Positions 39,019-48,867 of a stretch of 64,000 bases of DNA are shown here, piece by piece. Below the pieces are notes generated by a model that was not told where the DNA came from, ran no database searches, and was given only the letters and a program-made list of their open reading frames with translations. Numbering within the stretch: position 1 is the stretch's first letter; each line of letters begins with the position of its first letter. A program made the translations under genes and the position numbers. This stretch comes from Stutzerimonas stutzeri (GTDB lineage: Bacteria > Pseudomonadota > Gammaproteobacteria > Pseudomonadales > Pseudomonadaceae): NCBI RefSeq assembly GCF_013522825.1, contig NZ_JAAMQZ010000001.1:186001-250000 (forward strand), written 5' to 3'.

Positions 39019-39572
39019 GAGCGTGGCCCACAGCAGCGGTCGGGCTGGCCAGCGACCGCTGCCTGCAGGTGCGTGACGAAGTTGCACGGCCCGGTACGGC
39101 TGTCGAGCTGTTCGCCGAGAATCCTTTCCCAGGCCGTGCGGCAGGCATTCGGCGAGCCCGGCAGGCAGCACACCAGAGTGCCGTTGCTGATCCCGGCCAA
39201 GGCACGCGACTGCAGCGCCGAGGTGCCGATCTCGGCCACTGAAACCTGGCGGAACAGCTCGCCGAAACCATCGACCTGCCTGTCCAGCAGCGGCGCCACC
39301 GCCTGCGGCGTGTTGTCCCGCGCGGTAAAGCCGGTACCACCGCTGATCAGCACCACCTGCACCTGTGGATCGGCGATCCAGACAGCGAGCCTGGCGCGAA
39401 TCTGCCAGATGTCGTCGGTCACCAGCCCCCGCTCGACGAGATGGTGCCCGGCGCCTCGCAGCGCATCGACCAGGGTATTGCCCGAGGTGTCGGTGTCGGA
39501 CGTGCGGGTATCGCTGACGGTCAGAACGGCAATGCCCAGTGGTTGGAATTGGTCGGTATTGAGGTGTGCCAT
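39015..39572 (-). CDS. moaB: Molybdenum cofactor biosynthesis protein MoaB
   Basis: MoaB-type proteins bind and adenylylate molybdopterin (MogA-like activity). The 185-residue protein has the early TVSDTRTSDTDTSGNTL segment and the signature ISGGTGFTARDNTPQAV near residue 75. It overlaps moeA by four bases. moaA lies about 250 bases upstream on the same strand, with REP-like repeats between. Confidence 0.95.
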   Translation of the reverse strand: MAHLNTDQFQPLGIAVLTVSDTRTSDTDTSGNTLVDALRGAGHHLVERGLVTDDIWQIRARLAVWIADPQVQVVLISGGTGFTARDNTPQAVAPLLDRQVDGFGELFRQVSVAEIGTSALQSRALAGISNGTLVCCLPGSPNACRTAWERILGEQLDSRTGPCNFVTHLQAAVAGQPDRCCGPRS

Positions 39573-39673
39573 AAAAGCTCTCCGGGAAGAATCATCGGCC
39601 TACAGACTGCACCCGGCGACAGCCAACGCCCACCCCCTTTCGAGGTAACTGCGGCACCAGGCCGCAGCCACGC

Positions 39674-39796
39674 ATCCGGATTACGCCTGCGGCTGATCCA
39701 GGCTACACACTGCACGTCTTGTAGGAACGAGCCATGCTCGCGAAAGGCAGCCGCGCCGCTGCCCGAACCGGGCTTCGCGGGCATGGCCCGCTCCCA
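39674..39796. repeat. Two REP-like repeats between moaA and moaB
   Basis: The first unit (39674-39706) is of the CCGGATTACGCC...CCAGGCTAC family. The second (39721-39796) is a full inverted pair: GTAGGAACGAGCCATGCTCG and its relative at the other end, CGGGCATGGCCCGCTCCCAT. Together they fill half of the 248-base gap between the moa genes; I see no promoter motif in the rest. Confidence 0.6.
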
Positions 39797-39820
39797 TGAA
39801 AGTCGCTGGCATTTTCCCTT

Positions 39821-40810
39821 TCAACCCCCGCTGGCATTCATGAAGCGCAGCACCTGAACCTCGCCACTGCTGGAGAAGTCATGGCGCAGCGGCTTGCGCT
39901 GCAGCGCGGCGTGGATGGCGTCGATCAGCGGCTGGTCGCGGGTCGGGTGACGACGCAGCAGCGCGCGCAGGTCGATGGAATGCTCATGGCCCAGGCACAG
40001 CAGCAGACGGCCTTCGACGGTCAGCCGCACGCGGTTGCAGGTGGCGCAGAAGTTGTGCGAATGCGGCGAGATAAAGCCGATGCGCGTCTGCGGATGCTCC
40101 GGCAGGCGCACGTAGCGCGCCGGTCCGCCGCTGTGTTCGGCTGAATCGATCAGTGCGTGGCGCGCGGCGATCAGCGCGCGCACCTCGTCGCTGGAGCAGA
40201 AGCCCTCGCCACGCGAACGGCCGACCTCACCCAGCGGCATTTCCTCGATAAAACTGATATCCAGTCCGCCGGCGATGGCGAAATCCACCAAGTCGGCGAC
40301 TTCCCCGGCGTTGCGCCCTTTCATCACCACCGCGTTGAGCTTGATCCGCTCGAAGCCGGCGGCGCGCGCGGCAGCGATGCCGTCGAGCACCTGACGCAGT
40401 TCGCCGGTGCGGGTGATGGCGTGGAATCTCGCCGCATCCAGGCTATCCAGGCTGATATTCAGGCGCTTCACGCCCGCCCGCGCCAGGGGGGCGGCGAGCT
40501 TCACCAGTTGCGAGCCGTTGGTGGTCATCACCAGTTCGCGCAGCCCCGGCAGCGCGGCGATGCGCTCGCACAGGCCGACGATGCCCTGACGCACCAGCGG
40601 CTCGCCGCCGGTGAGACGGATCTTCTTCACCCCCAGACCGACGAAGATCCGCGCGACGCGCTCCAGCTCCTCCAGCCCGAGCACCTGCTGGCGCGGCAGA
40701 AAGGCCATGTCCTCGGCCATGCAGTAGACGCAGCGGAAATCACAGCGGTCGGTCACCGACAGGCGCAGGTAGTCGATGGGGCGGTCATGGGCGTCGCGTA
40801 GTTGAGTCAT
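39821..40810 (-). CDS. moaA: GTP 3',8-cyclase MoaA
   Basis: MoaA is the radical-SAM enzyme that, with MoaC, turns GTP into the molybdopterin precursor. The 329-residue protein has the radical SAM cluster motif [12 protein letters not shown] near residue 23, [10 protein letters not shown] near 70, the C-terminal cluster motif CATCNRVRL with LCLG, and the functional C-terminal double glycine (NASGG). It follows the nar PPIase gene after a 93-base gap holding a large inverted repeat. Confidence 0.97.
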   Translation of the reverse strand: MTQLRDAHDRPIDYLRLSVTDRCDFRCVYCMAEDMAFLPRQQVLGLEELERVARIFVGLGVKKIRLTGGEPLVRQGIVGLCERIAALPGLRELVMTTNGSQLVKLAAPLARAGVKRLNISLDSLDAARFHAITRTGELRQVLDGIAAARAAGFERIKLNAVVMKGRNAGEVADLVDFAIAGGLDISFIEEMPLGEVGRSRGEGFCSSDEVRALIAARHALIDSAEHSGGPARYVRLPEHPQTRIGFISPHSHNFCATCNRVRLTVEGRLLLCLGHEHSIDLRALLRRHPTRDQPLIDAIHAALQRKPLRHDFSSSGEVQVLRFMNASGG

Positions 40811-40840
40811 CGCAAGAATCCCGGATTGAGCGCTCTTAGG

Positions 40841-40899
40841 GCTGAAGGCTGAAGGCTGGACGAAAAAGCGGCATCCTCGTCCAGCCTCCAGCCTTCAGC
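40841..40899. terminator. Long inverted repeat between nar PPIase gene and moaA
   Basis: Two 23-base arms (GCTGAAGGCTGAAGGCTGG... and its inverse with two mismatches) flank 13 bases. It lies just after the PPIase stop, on the path from nar to moa, and could end or reduce transcription from narGHJI. No T run follows on the minus strand. Confidence 0.5.
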
Positions 40900-40903
40900 G
40901 GCT

Positions 40904-41842
40904 TCACTGCATCAACGGCGTTTCCGCCCCCTGCATATGGATGCCCTCGATGCTCGCCACACCCACCAGATTCTGCAGGTACTGGGCGACGCCGATCTGC
41001 CAGACGCGCTGGTTGAGTTCGGCGCGGATCGAGCCGGCCACCGCCTCGTAGGGCAGTTGCTCGCCGTCGAGGCGCTGGTCGACGAACACCAGATGGTAGC
41101 CGTAGCGGCTCTCCAGCGGCTGCTGGCAAAGCCCGAGCGGCAGACGGAACAGCTGGCGTTCGAATTCCGGCACGGTCTGGCCTTTGCTGATCTGGCCCAG
41201 TGCGCCGCCCTGCGCCTTCGACGGGCAGGCGGAATGCTGCAACGCCAGCTCGGCGAAGCGCTGCGGCGCCTGCCCCAGTTGCCCGAGCAGCTCCAGCGCC
41301 TGCTCGCGAGCCAGGCTGCGCGCCTCGGCATCATCCGCCGGGCAGGCCAGCAGAATGTGCCGCACGGCGAGCAAGGGCGCACTGAAAAAGCGCTGCGCAT
41401 TGCCCGCGTAATACGTGCGGCACGCCTCTTCTCCGGCCAGCGGCAGCGGTACTTCCCGCTCGATCAGCACACGGATGGCGGCTTCTTCTTCGCTCTCGCC
41501 GGTTTCAGTCCTTGCCACCAGGCCCAGCTCGGCGATGCGCTGCTGCAACAGCTCGCGCAGCACCAGTGCCTGGACCGCCAGATAGACGGCCTCGTCGCGG
41601 CTTTGCGCCGGGTGATACTGCAACTCCTGGGCGATGGCCTGTGTCGCGATCTCCACGCCATTGACCCGTACCCGTGGCCATTCCTGCTCGCTGCTTGCGA
41701 TCAGCAACGCCTCATCGGTCTCCGCGTCCCCTGCAGGCAGCAGTTCCTCGAACAGCGCGGCGTCATCCGGCACCTCGACTTCCGGGCGTGCGCCACCACC
41801 GCAGCCGCCTCCTCCCGCGCTTCCACCACATCCACAAGCCAT
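40904..41842 (-). CDS. Parvulin-type peptidyl-prolyl isomerase (nar-linked, NifM-like)
   Basis: This 312-residue protein ends in a PpiC-type rotamase domain (AVRHILLACPADD, ACPSKAQGGALGQISKGQTVPEFE, YGYHLVFVDQRLDGE). The centre resembles SurA/NifM helical chaperone regions. It has no signal peptide; instead the first about 20 residues are Gly/Cys-rich (CGCGG, GGCGGG). A similar PPIase gene follows narI in P. aeruginosa, so it is probably a cytoplasmic folding helper for nitrate reductase; that role is inferred from the conserved location. GAGG precedes the start. Confidence 0.9.
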   Translation of the reverse strand: MACGCGGSAGGGGCGGGARPEVEVPDDAALFEELLPAGDAETDEALLIASSEQEWPRVRVNGVEIATQAIAQELQYHPAQSRDEAVYLAVQALVLRELLQQRIAELGLVARTETGESEEEAAIRVLIEREVPLPLAGEEACRTYYAGNAQRFFSAPLLAVRHILLACPADDAEARSLAREQALELLGQLGQAPQRFAELALQHSACPSKAQGGALGQISKGQTVPEFERQLFRLPLGLCQQPLESRYGYHLVFVDQRLDGEQLPYEAVAGSIRAELNQRVWQIGVAQYLQNLVGVASIEGIHMQGAETPLMQ

Positions 41843-41924
41843 GACGATTACCTCACTGAAGTTTTTGCACGTTGGCGCGGATCAGCCATGACGGCGGGCG
41901 CACCAGGCGCCAGCCGCCCAAAGC

Positions 41925-42722
41925 TCATACCGGGCTCTTGCTGTCTGTCGCGGCGTAGCCGGGCACTGCGCTCGGCGTGGTGTTTTCGCGCGCAGGTGCT
42001 TCGTAGGTACGCGGACGCTGCGGGCGCGGCGTGGCCGGCTTGACACCCTTCTGGCGGACGATCTGGTAGCGCCGCCCCAGGTACCACACCGGCGCGCTGA
42101 CGATATGCACTAGGCGGGTGAAGGGAAACAGCACGAACAGGGTGACGCCGAGGAATACGTGCAGCTTGTAGATCAGCGACACCGAGGCGATGGCTTCGGC
42201 GGCTGCCACCGGCTGCAGGGTAACGACGCCCTGCGCCCAGTTGCCCAGCAGCACCATCACTGCACCATCCATGTGGCCGGTGGAGGCGACGATGGTCAGC
42301 AGCCCCAGCACCAGTTGCGCCAGCAGCACCAGCAGGATCATCACGTCGCTGCGGCTGGAGCTGGCGCGCACGCGCGCATCGGTCAGCCGCCGCTGGAGCA
42401 GCATCACCAGGCCGATCAGGCAGAGGATGCCGAAGAAGCCGCCCGAGACCATCGCCAGCAACTGCTTGTCGGCGCTGCTGATGAAGTGGTGATAAAGGGC
42501 TTCGGGCATCAGCAGACCGACGAAGTGGCCACACAGGACGAAGATGATCCCGATGTGGAACAGGTTGCTCGCCAGGCGCATGCCCTTGGGTTGCAGCATC
42601 TGGCTGGAACCGGCCTTCCAGCTGTACTGCGACAGGTCGAAGCGCGCCCAGCTGCCGATCAGGCAGATGGCCAGGGCGATGTAGGGATAGACCCCGAACA
42701 GCAGAAAATTGAAGTTGGACAT
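41925..42722 (-). CDS. narI: Respiratory nitrate reductase gamma subunit
   Basis: NarI is the membrane cytochrome b that oxidises quinol and anchors NarGH. The 265-residue protein has five predicted helices; haem-ligand histidines are seen in NLFHIGIIFVLCGHFVGL and near the end in YKLHVFLGVTLFVLFPFTRLVHI. A 40-residue proline-rich cytoplasmic tail makes it longer than E. coli NarI (225). Its start shares a base with the narJ stop (TGATG). Confidence 0.97.
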   Translation of the reverse strand: MSNFNFLLFGVYPYIALAICLIGSWARFDLSQYSWKAGSSQMLQPKGMRLASNLFHIGIIFVLCGHFVGLLMPEALYHHFISSADKQLLAMVSGGFFGILCLIGLVMLLQRRLTDARVRASSSRSDVMILLVLLAQLVLGLLTIVASTGHMDGAVMVLLGNWAQGVVTLQPVAAAEAIASVSLIYKLHVFLGVTLFVLFPFTRLVHIVSAPVWYLGRRYQIVRQKGVKPATPRPQRPRTYEAPARENTTPSAVPGYAATDSKSPV

Positions 42723-43471
42723 CAGCGCACCTCCTGGGCCAGCGCGGCGGCCTGCCCGTCATGCTTGAAATCGGTCCAGTGCAGCGGCACCGGGCTTTCC
42801 TCGCGGGCCTTGCCCGGCCCGCTCGGCATCGATGGGCAGCGATCCTGCTGTTCGGCCTGGAGGAAGTTCACCTGCTCTTCCTCCCAGACCCGGTCCAGCG
42901 CCTCCAGCGAGTCGTCGCGCTCCTCTGCGGCAACCTGCTCGCGCAGACCGGCCAGCGTCTCCTGCAGCGGCTCGCCGGCAATCTGCAGCAACGCGTGGAA
43001 ACAGGCCGCATGCGGGCTTTCGCGCTCCTCCAGGCGCGCCGCCAGCAACGCCAGCAGATGCGCGACGTCGGCCAGCCCCTCGCGCGCCTCCAGCGCCTCG
43101 CGGGTGGCGAGGTATTCGAGGTAGAGCGGGATGTAATCGGGCAGCTCGCGCACGCCGATGGCGAAGCCGGCGGCCTGGTACTGGGCCATCAGGTCGACCA
43201 TCGCCTGGCCGCGGTCGCGCGACTCGCCGTGCACGTGCTCGAACAGCAGCAGCGACAGCGCGCGGCCCTTGTCGAACAGGTCGGTGTAGCGCTCCTGCGC
43301 GTCCATCAGCTCGCCTTCGCTCAGCTCGTCGAGCAGCACCCGCAGCGCGGTACGCAGCTGCGGGCTGATCTCGCGAGCCGCATCGATGGCCTCGGCCAGT
43401 TCGGCGCGTGCCTCGCGCAGACATTCATCGGGATAGTCGAGCAACAGGGAAATCACTTTCAGGATCTGCAT
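42722..43471 (-). CDS. narJ: Nitrate reductase assembly chaperone
   Basis: NarJ binds immature NarG so that molybdenum cofactor and iron-sulfur clusters are inserted before membrane docking. The 249-residue acidic protein has the family start MQILKVISLLLDYPDECLRE and the SLLLFEHVHGESRDRGQAM motif near residue 80. ATG 43471 is two bases after the narH stop and has GGGAGGA upstream; an earlier in-frame start lies inside narH. Confidence 0.96.
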   Translation of the reverse strand: MQILKVISLLLDYPDECLREARAELAEAIDAAREISPQLRTALRVLLDELSEGELMDAQERYTDLFDKGRALSLLLFEHVHGESRDRGQAMVDLMAQYQAAGFAIGVRELPDYIPLYLEYLATREALEAREGLADVAHLLALLAARLEERESPHAACFHALLQIAGEPLQETLAGLREQVAAEERDDSLEALDRVWEEEQVNFLQAEQQDRCPSMPSGPGKAREESPVPLHWTDFKHDGQAAALAQEVR

Positions 43472-43473
43472 GT

Positions 43474-45012
43474 TCAGTCCTCCCACAACTGCACGGTCTT
43501 GATCACGTCGCGGCGGTTGGCCTTCTTCGCACCGAACATATTGGTGTCCGAAGCCCCGCTGCAGCCGCTACCGAAACTGAAACCGCAACCGGAGCGTTCG
43601 GCGAAGGCGTCGCTCATGGCCTCCTCGCGATGCGCGCTGGGGATCACGTAGCGGTCTTCGTAGTTGGCGATGGCCAGGTAGCGGTACATGTCCTCGACCT
43701 GTTCCAGGCTCAGCCCGACGCTTTCCAGAATCGCCATGTCCTTGATGCCCTCGACCTGCTCGGCACGCTTGTAGGCGCGCATCGCCAGCAGGCGCCTGAG
43801 CGCGTGCCTGACCGGCTTTTCATCGCCGGCGGTGAGCAGGTTGGCCAGGTAGCGCAGCGGAATGCGCAGGCTGTCGACGTCCGGCAGCACGCCATCCATG
43901 CCGATCTGCCCGGCCTGGGCGGCGTTCTGGATCGGCGACAGCGGCGGCACGTACCAGACCATCGGCAGGGTGCGGTATTCGGGGTGCAGCGGCAGGGCCA
44001 GCTTCCAGTCCACCGCCATCTTGTAGACGGGGGATTTCTGCGCGGCCTCGATCACCGACATCGGCACGCCATCGTTGAGCGCCTGCTCGATGACCTTCGG
44101 ATCGAAGGGGTCGAGGAACATCTCCAGCTGTTTTTCGTAGAGGTCCTGCTCGTTCGGCGTGCTGGCCACCTCGGCGATGCGATCGGCGTCGTAGAGCAGC
44201 ACGCCGAGATAGCGGATACGTCCCACGCAGGTTTCCGCACAGACGGTGGGCATGCCGGCCTCGATCCGTGGGAAGCAGAAGATGCACTTCTCGGATTTGC
44301 CGCTCTTCCAGTTGAAGTAGATCTTCTTGTACGGGCAGCCGCTGATGCACATGCGCCAGCCGCGGCATTTTTCCTGGTCGATGAGGACGATGCCGTCTTC
44401 CTCGCGCTTGTAGATCGCCCCGCTCGGGCAGGAGGCCGCGCACGCCGGATTCAGGCAGTGCTCGCACAGGCGCGGCAGGTACATCATGAAGGTGTTTTCG
44501 TACTGGCCGTAGATATCGGCCTGGATCTTGTCGAAGTTCTTGTCCTTGCGCCGCTTGGCGAATTCGGTGCCGAGGATTTCCTCCCAGTTCGGCCCCCACT
44601 CGATCTTCTCCATGCGCTGGCCGGAGATCAGCGAGCGCGGTCGCGCCACCGGCTGGTGCTTGCCCAGCGGTGCGGTGTGCAACTGCTGGTAGTCGAAGTC
44701 GAACGGCTCGTAGTAGTCGTCGATGCTCGGCAGGTCGGGGTTGGCGAAGATATTCGCCAGCACCCGGAACTTGCCGCCGATGCGCGGGTTGATCGAGCCG
44801 TCAGAGTTGCGCACCCAGCCGCCCTTCCACTTGTCCTGGTTCTCCCACTCCTTGGGGTAACCAATGCCGGGTTTGGTCTCGACGTTGTTGAACCAGGCGT
44901 ATTCCATGCCTTCGCGGCTGGTCCAGACGTTCTTGCAGGTGATCGAGCAGGTGTGGCAACCGATGCACTTGTCCAGGTTCAGGACCATCCCCACTTGTGA
45001 ACGAATCTTCAT
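43474..45012 (-). CDS. narH: Respiratory nitrate reductase beta subunit
   Basis: NarH carries three [4Fe-4S] and one [3Fe-4S] clusters between NarI and NarG on the cytoplasmic side. The 512-residue protein starts MKIRSQVGMVLNLDKCIGCH; cluster motifs CIGCHTCSITCKNVW, CEHCLNPACAASCPSG, CRGWRMCISGCPYKK and CIFCFPRIEAG-CAETCVGR are all present. The Trp in CRGWRMC is the mark of the [3Fe-4S] site. It starts 12 bases after narG. Confidence 0.98.
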   Translation of the reverse strand: MKIRSQVGMVLNLDKCIGCHTCSITCKNVWTSREGMEYAWFNNVETKPGIGYPKEWENQDKWKGGWVRNSDGSINPRIGGKFRVLANIFANPDLPSIDDYYEPFDFDYQQLHTAPLGKHQPVARPRSLISGQRMEKIEWGPNWEEILGTEFAKRRKDKNFDKIQADIYGQYENTFMMYLPRLCEHCLNPACAASCPSGAIYKREEDGIVLIDQEKCRGWRMCISGCPYKKIYFNWKSGKSEKCIFCFPRIEAGMPTVCAETCVGRIRYLGVLLYDADRIAEVASTPNEQDLYEKQLEMFLDPFDPKVIEQALNDGVPMSVIEAAQKSPVYKMAVDWKLALPLHPEYRTLPMVWYVPPLSPIQNAAQAGQIGMDGVLPDVDSLRIPLRYLANLLTAGDEKPVRHALRRLLAMRAYKRAEQVEGIKDMAILESVGLSLEQVEDMYRYLAIANYEDRYVIPSAHREEAMSDAFAERSGCGFSFGSGCSGASDTNMFGAKKANRRDVIKTVQLWED

Positions 45013-45024
45013 GGCATCAAATCC

Positions 45025-48000
45025 TCAGATATCTTGCGGCAGGGGTTGCGGCAGCTCGTTGCCATGGGGCGCGTCCAGCCAGTCGACCTTGTTCATCTTG
45101 CGCACCACGACGAACTCGTCGCGGTTGCAGCCCACCGTGCCGTAGTAGTTGAAGCCGTAGGCCAGCTGCGCGTAGCCGCCGATCATGTGCGTGGGCTTGA
45201 GGACCACGCGGGTCACCGAGTTGTGGTGGCCGCCGCGGGTCTTGGTGCTCTCGGCGCCCGGCACGTTCACGATGCGTTCCTGGGCGTGGTACATCATCAC
45301 CATGCCTTCCATCACGCGCTGGCTGACCACCGCGCGGGCGGTCAGCGCGCCATTGGCGTTGAAGCACTCGATCCAGTCGTTGTCCTCGATGCCGACCTTC
45401 TTCGCATCGATCTCGCTCATCCACACGATCGGCCCGCCACGGCTCAGGGTGAGCATGATCAGGTTGTCGGTGTAGGTGCTGTGGATGCCCCACTTCTGGT
45501 GCGGGGTGATCCAGTTCAGGCAGATTTCCGGGTTGCCGTTGCCCATCTTGCCCGCCACGTAGCCGGTGGAACGGGTGTTGATCGGTGGTCGGTAGCTCTG
45601 CATGTGTTCGCCGAAGGCCAGCATCCACGGGTGGTCCTGGTAGAACTGCTGGCGCCCGGTGAGGGTGCGCCACGGGATGTACTCGTGGACGTTGGTGTAG
45701 CCGGCGTTGTAGCTGACGTGCTCGTCTTCCAGGCCGGACCAGGTCGGGCTGGAGATGATCTTGCGCGGCTGCGCCTGGATGTCGCGGAAGCGGATCGCCT
45801 CATGCTCCTTGGGCAACGCCAGGTGGCTGTGGTCGCGCCCGGTGAACTGCGACAGCGCGGCCCAGGCCTTGACCGCGACGTGGCCGTTGGTTTCCGGCGC
45901 CAGGGTCAGGATGACCTCGGCGGCGTCGATGGCCGTCTCGATCTTCGGTCGGCCCAGGCTGACGCCTTCCTCGCGCACCACATAGTTGAGTTCGCCGAGG
46001 AAATCGACCTCGTCGTCGGTGTTCCAGTTGATGCCCTTGCCGCCGTTGCCGAGCTTGTCGAGCAACGGGCCGAGGGAGGTGAACTTCTTGTAGGTGCTGG
46101 GATAGTCGCGCTCGACCACGGCCATGTTCGGGCAGTTCTTGCCCGGCAGCGGCGCCTGGCCGGCGGTCTTCCAGTCGCTGCCACCGAACGGCTGCGCCAG
46201 CTCGCCGGGGCTGTCGTGCAGCAGCGGCACGGTGACCAGATCCTTCTCCACACCCAGCTGACCTTCAGCCATCTTCGAGAAGGCCTTGGCGATGCCCTTG
46301 TAGATCTCCCAGTCGGACCGGGCTTCCCAGGCCGGGTCGATGGCTGCCGACAGCGGGTGGATGAAGGGGTGCATGTCCGAGGTGTTCATGTCGTCCTTCT
46401 CGTACCAGGTGGCGGTCGGCAGGACGATGTCCGAATACACGCAGGTGGAGGACATGCGGAAGTCCAGGGTGGTGACTAGGTCGAGCTTGCCGATGGCGCC
46501 CTCGTCGACCCACTCGGCCTCGGTCGGCTTGAAGCCGTCGCGCTTGCCGAGGTCCTCGTTCATCACGCCGTTACGGGTCCCCAGCAGGTACTTGAGCATG
46601 TACTCGTGGCCCTTGCCGGAGCTGCCCAGCAGGTTGGAGCGCCAGACGAACAGGTTGCGCGGGAAGTTGGCCGGGTTGTCCGGCTGCTCGCAGGCGAACT
46701 TCAGCGAGCCGTCCTGCAATGAGCGGGTGACGTAGTCCACCGGCGACAGACCGGCGGCCTCGGCGTCGCGGCAGATCTGCAGCGGGTTGCGGTTGAGCTG
46801 CGGCGCGCTCGGCAGCCAGCCGGCGCGCTCGGCGCGGATGTTGTAGTCGAGCATATGCTCGGGGAATTGCGACTTGTCCGCCAGCGGCGAGAGCACCTCG
46901 TGGATGCTCATTTTTTCATGACGCCATTGGGATGAGTGGTTGTAGAAGAAGCTGGTGCCGTTCATCTGCCGTGGCGGACGGTGCCAGTCCAGGCCGAAGG
47001 CCAGCGGCAGCCAGCCGCACTGCGGACGCAGCTTCTCCTGGCCGACGTAGTGCGCCCAGCCGCCACCGGTCTGGCCGACGCAACCGCAGAGCATGAGCAT
47101 GTTGATCAGCCCGCGGTAGTTCATGTCCATGTGATACCAGTGGTTCATCGCCGCGCCGACGATGATCATGGAACGGCCACGGGTCTTGTCGGCGTTGTCG
47201 GCGAATTCGCGGGCGATCTGGATTGCCTTCTCGCGCGCCACGCCGGTGATCTTCTCCTGCCAGGCCGGCGTGCCCGGCACGCTGGCATCGTCGTAGCTGG
47301 CGGCGACGTTGCCGCCACCCAGGCCACGGTCGATGCCGAGGTTGGCGGCCATCAGGTCGAACACGGTGGCGACCTTGACGGTGCTGCCATCGGCCAGGGT
47401 GATCGAGCGCACCGGCACGCGGCGCAGCTGGATGGCCTCGCCCTCGGCGTGCTGGAAATGCTCGTGCAGCGTGCCGCCGAAATAGGGGAAGGCGACCTCG
47501 GCGGTTTCGCCGCTGTCGATCTGGCTCAGGGCCAGGTCGACCTCGCGCCCGTCCTTGCCTTCACGGGCCTCGATGTTCCACTTGCCCTTCTCGCCCCAGC
47601 GGTAGCCGATCGCCCCCAGCGGGGAGACCAGTTCACCTGTGCTGCCGTCGACGGCGATGGTCTTCCACTCCGGATTGTTCTCCTGGCCGAGGTTGTCGGT
47701 CAGGTCCGAGGCGCGCAGGAAGCGGTCGGCGATGTGGCTGCTGTCCTTCTCGTTGAGGCGCACCAGCACCGGCAAGTCGGTATAGCGCCTGGCGTAGTCG
47801 CGGAAATAGGCGCTCGGTTTCTCCAGGTGGAATTCCTTGAAGATGACGTGGGCGAAGGCCTGGGCCAGCGCCGCGTCGGTGCCCTGCTTGGGGTTGAGCC
47901 AGAGGTCGGTGAGCTTGGCGACTTCGGCGTAGTCCGGGGTGATCGCCACGGTCTTGGTGCCCTTGTAGCGCACCTCGGTGAAGAAGTGCGCGTCCGGGGT

Positions 48001-48780
48001 GCGCGTCTGCGGCACGTTGGAGCCCCAGGCGATGATGTAGTTGGAGTTGTACCAGTCGGCCGATTCCGGCACGTCGGTCTGCTCGCCCCAGACCTGCGGC
48101 GAGGCCGGCGGCAGGTCGCAGTACCAGTCGTAGAAGCTCAGGCACACGCCGCCGATCAGCGACAGGTAGCGGCTGCCGGCGGCATAGCTGACCATGGACA
48201 TCGCCGGGATCGGCGAGAAGCCGATCACCCGGTCCGGGCCGTACTGCTTGACGGTGTAGACGTTGGCCGCGGCGATGATCTCGTTGACCTCGTCCCAGCT
48301 GGAACGGATGAAGCCGCCCATGCCGCGCTTGCTCTTGTAGGACTCGGCCTTGCCCTTGTCCTCGACGATGCTGGCCCAGGCCTCGACCGGGGTCATGTTG
48401 CGCCGCGCCTCGCGCCAGAGCTTGAGCAGCGGTTTGCGCACCTTGGGGTATTTCAGCCGGTTGGCGCTGTAGATGTACCAGCTGTAGCTGGCGCCGCGCG
48501 GGCAGCCGCGCGGCTCGTGGTTGGGCAGGTCGTTGCGGGTGCGCGGGTAGTCGGTCTGCTGGGTTTCCCAGGTGATCAGACCGTTCTTCACATAGATCTT
48601 CCAGGAGCACGATCCGGTGCAGTTCACCCCGTGGGTGGAACGCACGATCTTGTCGTACTGCCAGCGCGAGCGGTAGACGTTCTCCCAGTCGCGGGACTCG
48701 ATACGGGTCTCGCCATGACCGTCGGCGAACTCTCCTTGCTTGCGATTGAAAAAACGCAGCTGGTCGAGCAGATGGCTCAT
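45025..48780 (-). CDS. narG: Respiratory nitrate reductase alpha subunit
   Basis: NarG reduces nitrate to nitrite with a bis-MGD molybdenum centre, using electrons from NarHI. The 1251-residue protein starts MSHLLDQLRFFNRKQGEF, a relic of a Tat signal that is not cleaved. The His-ligated FS0 cluster motif HGVNCTGSCSW followed by PRGCPRG is near residues 50-95. Length is that of the family. It is preceded by two narK genes and a universal stress protein gene and followed by narHJI. Confidence 0.98.
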   Translation of the reverse strand: MSHLLDQLRFFNRKQGEFADGHGETRIESRDWENVYRSRWQYDKIVRSTHGVNCTGSCSWKIYVKNGLITWETQQTDYPRTRNDLPNHEPRGCPRGASYSWYIYSANRLKYPKVRKPLLKLWREARRNMTPVEAWASIVEDKGKAESYKSKRGMGGFIRSSWDEVNEIIAAANVYTVKQYGPDRVIGFSPIPAMSMVSYAAGSRYLSLIGGVCLSFYDWYCDLPPASPQVWGEQTDVPESADWYNSNYIIAWGSNVPQTRTPDAHFFTEVRYKGTKTVAITPDYAEVAKLTDLWLNPKQGTDAALAQAFAHVIFKEFHLEKPSAYFRDYARRYTDLPVLVRLNEKDSSHIADRFLRASDLTDNLGQENNPEWKTIAVDGSTGELVSPLGAIGYRWGEKGKWNIEAREGKDGREVDLALSQIDSGETAEVAFPYFGGTLHEHFQHAEGEAIQLRRVPVRSITLADGSTVKVATVFDLMAANLGIDRGLGGGNVAASYDDASVPGTPAWQEKITGVAREKAIQIAREFADNADKTRGRSMIIVGAAMNHWYHMDMNYRGLINMLMLCGCVGQTGGGWAHYVGQEKLRPQCGWLPLAFGLDWHRPPRQMNGTSFFYNHSSQWRHEKMSIHEVLSPLADKSQFPEHMLDYNIRAERAGWLPSAPQLNRNPLQICRDAEAAGLSPVDYVTRSLQDGSLKFACEQPDNPANFPRNLFVWRSNLLGSSGKGHEYMLKYLLGTRNGVMNEDLGKRDGFKPTEAEWVDEGAIGKLDLVTTLDFRMSSTCVYSDIVLPTATWYEKDDMNTSDMHPFIHPLSAAIDPAWEARSDWEIYKGIAKAFSKMAEGQLGVEKDLVTVPLLHDSPGELAQPFGGSDWKTAGQAPLPGKNCPNMAVVERDYPSTYKKFTSLGPLLDKLGNGGKGINWNTDDEVDFLGELNYVVREEGVSLGRPKIETAIDAAEVILTLAPETNGHVAVKAWAALSQFTGRDHSHLALPKEHEAIRFRDIQAQPRKIISSPTWSGLEDEHVSYNAGYTNVHEYIPWRTLTGRQQFYQDHPWMLAFGEHMQSYRPPINTRSTGYVAGKMGNGNPEICLNWITPHQKWGIHSTYTDNLIMLTLSRGGPIVWMSEIDAKKVGIEDNDWIECFNANGALTARAVVSQRVMEGMVMMYHAQERIVNVPGAESTKTRGGHHNSVTRVVLKPTHMIGGYAQLAYGFNYYGTVGCNRDEFVVVRKMNKVDWLDAPHGNELPQPLPQDI

Positions 48781-48867
48781 CTTTCTCTCCTTTGCGGGCG
48801 CCAGCGGCTGGCGTCCGCGTTACGAATCAGGCATTGCCGGCGAGCGGGCCGCGCCGGCGATGATTGG

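Noticed and set aside
40841..40899. CRISPR-like or tandem repeat (GCTGAAG twice)
   Set aside because: It is one inverted repeat, with no regular spacers or further units.
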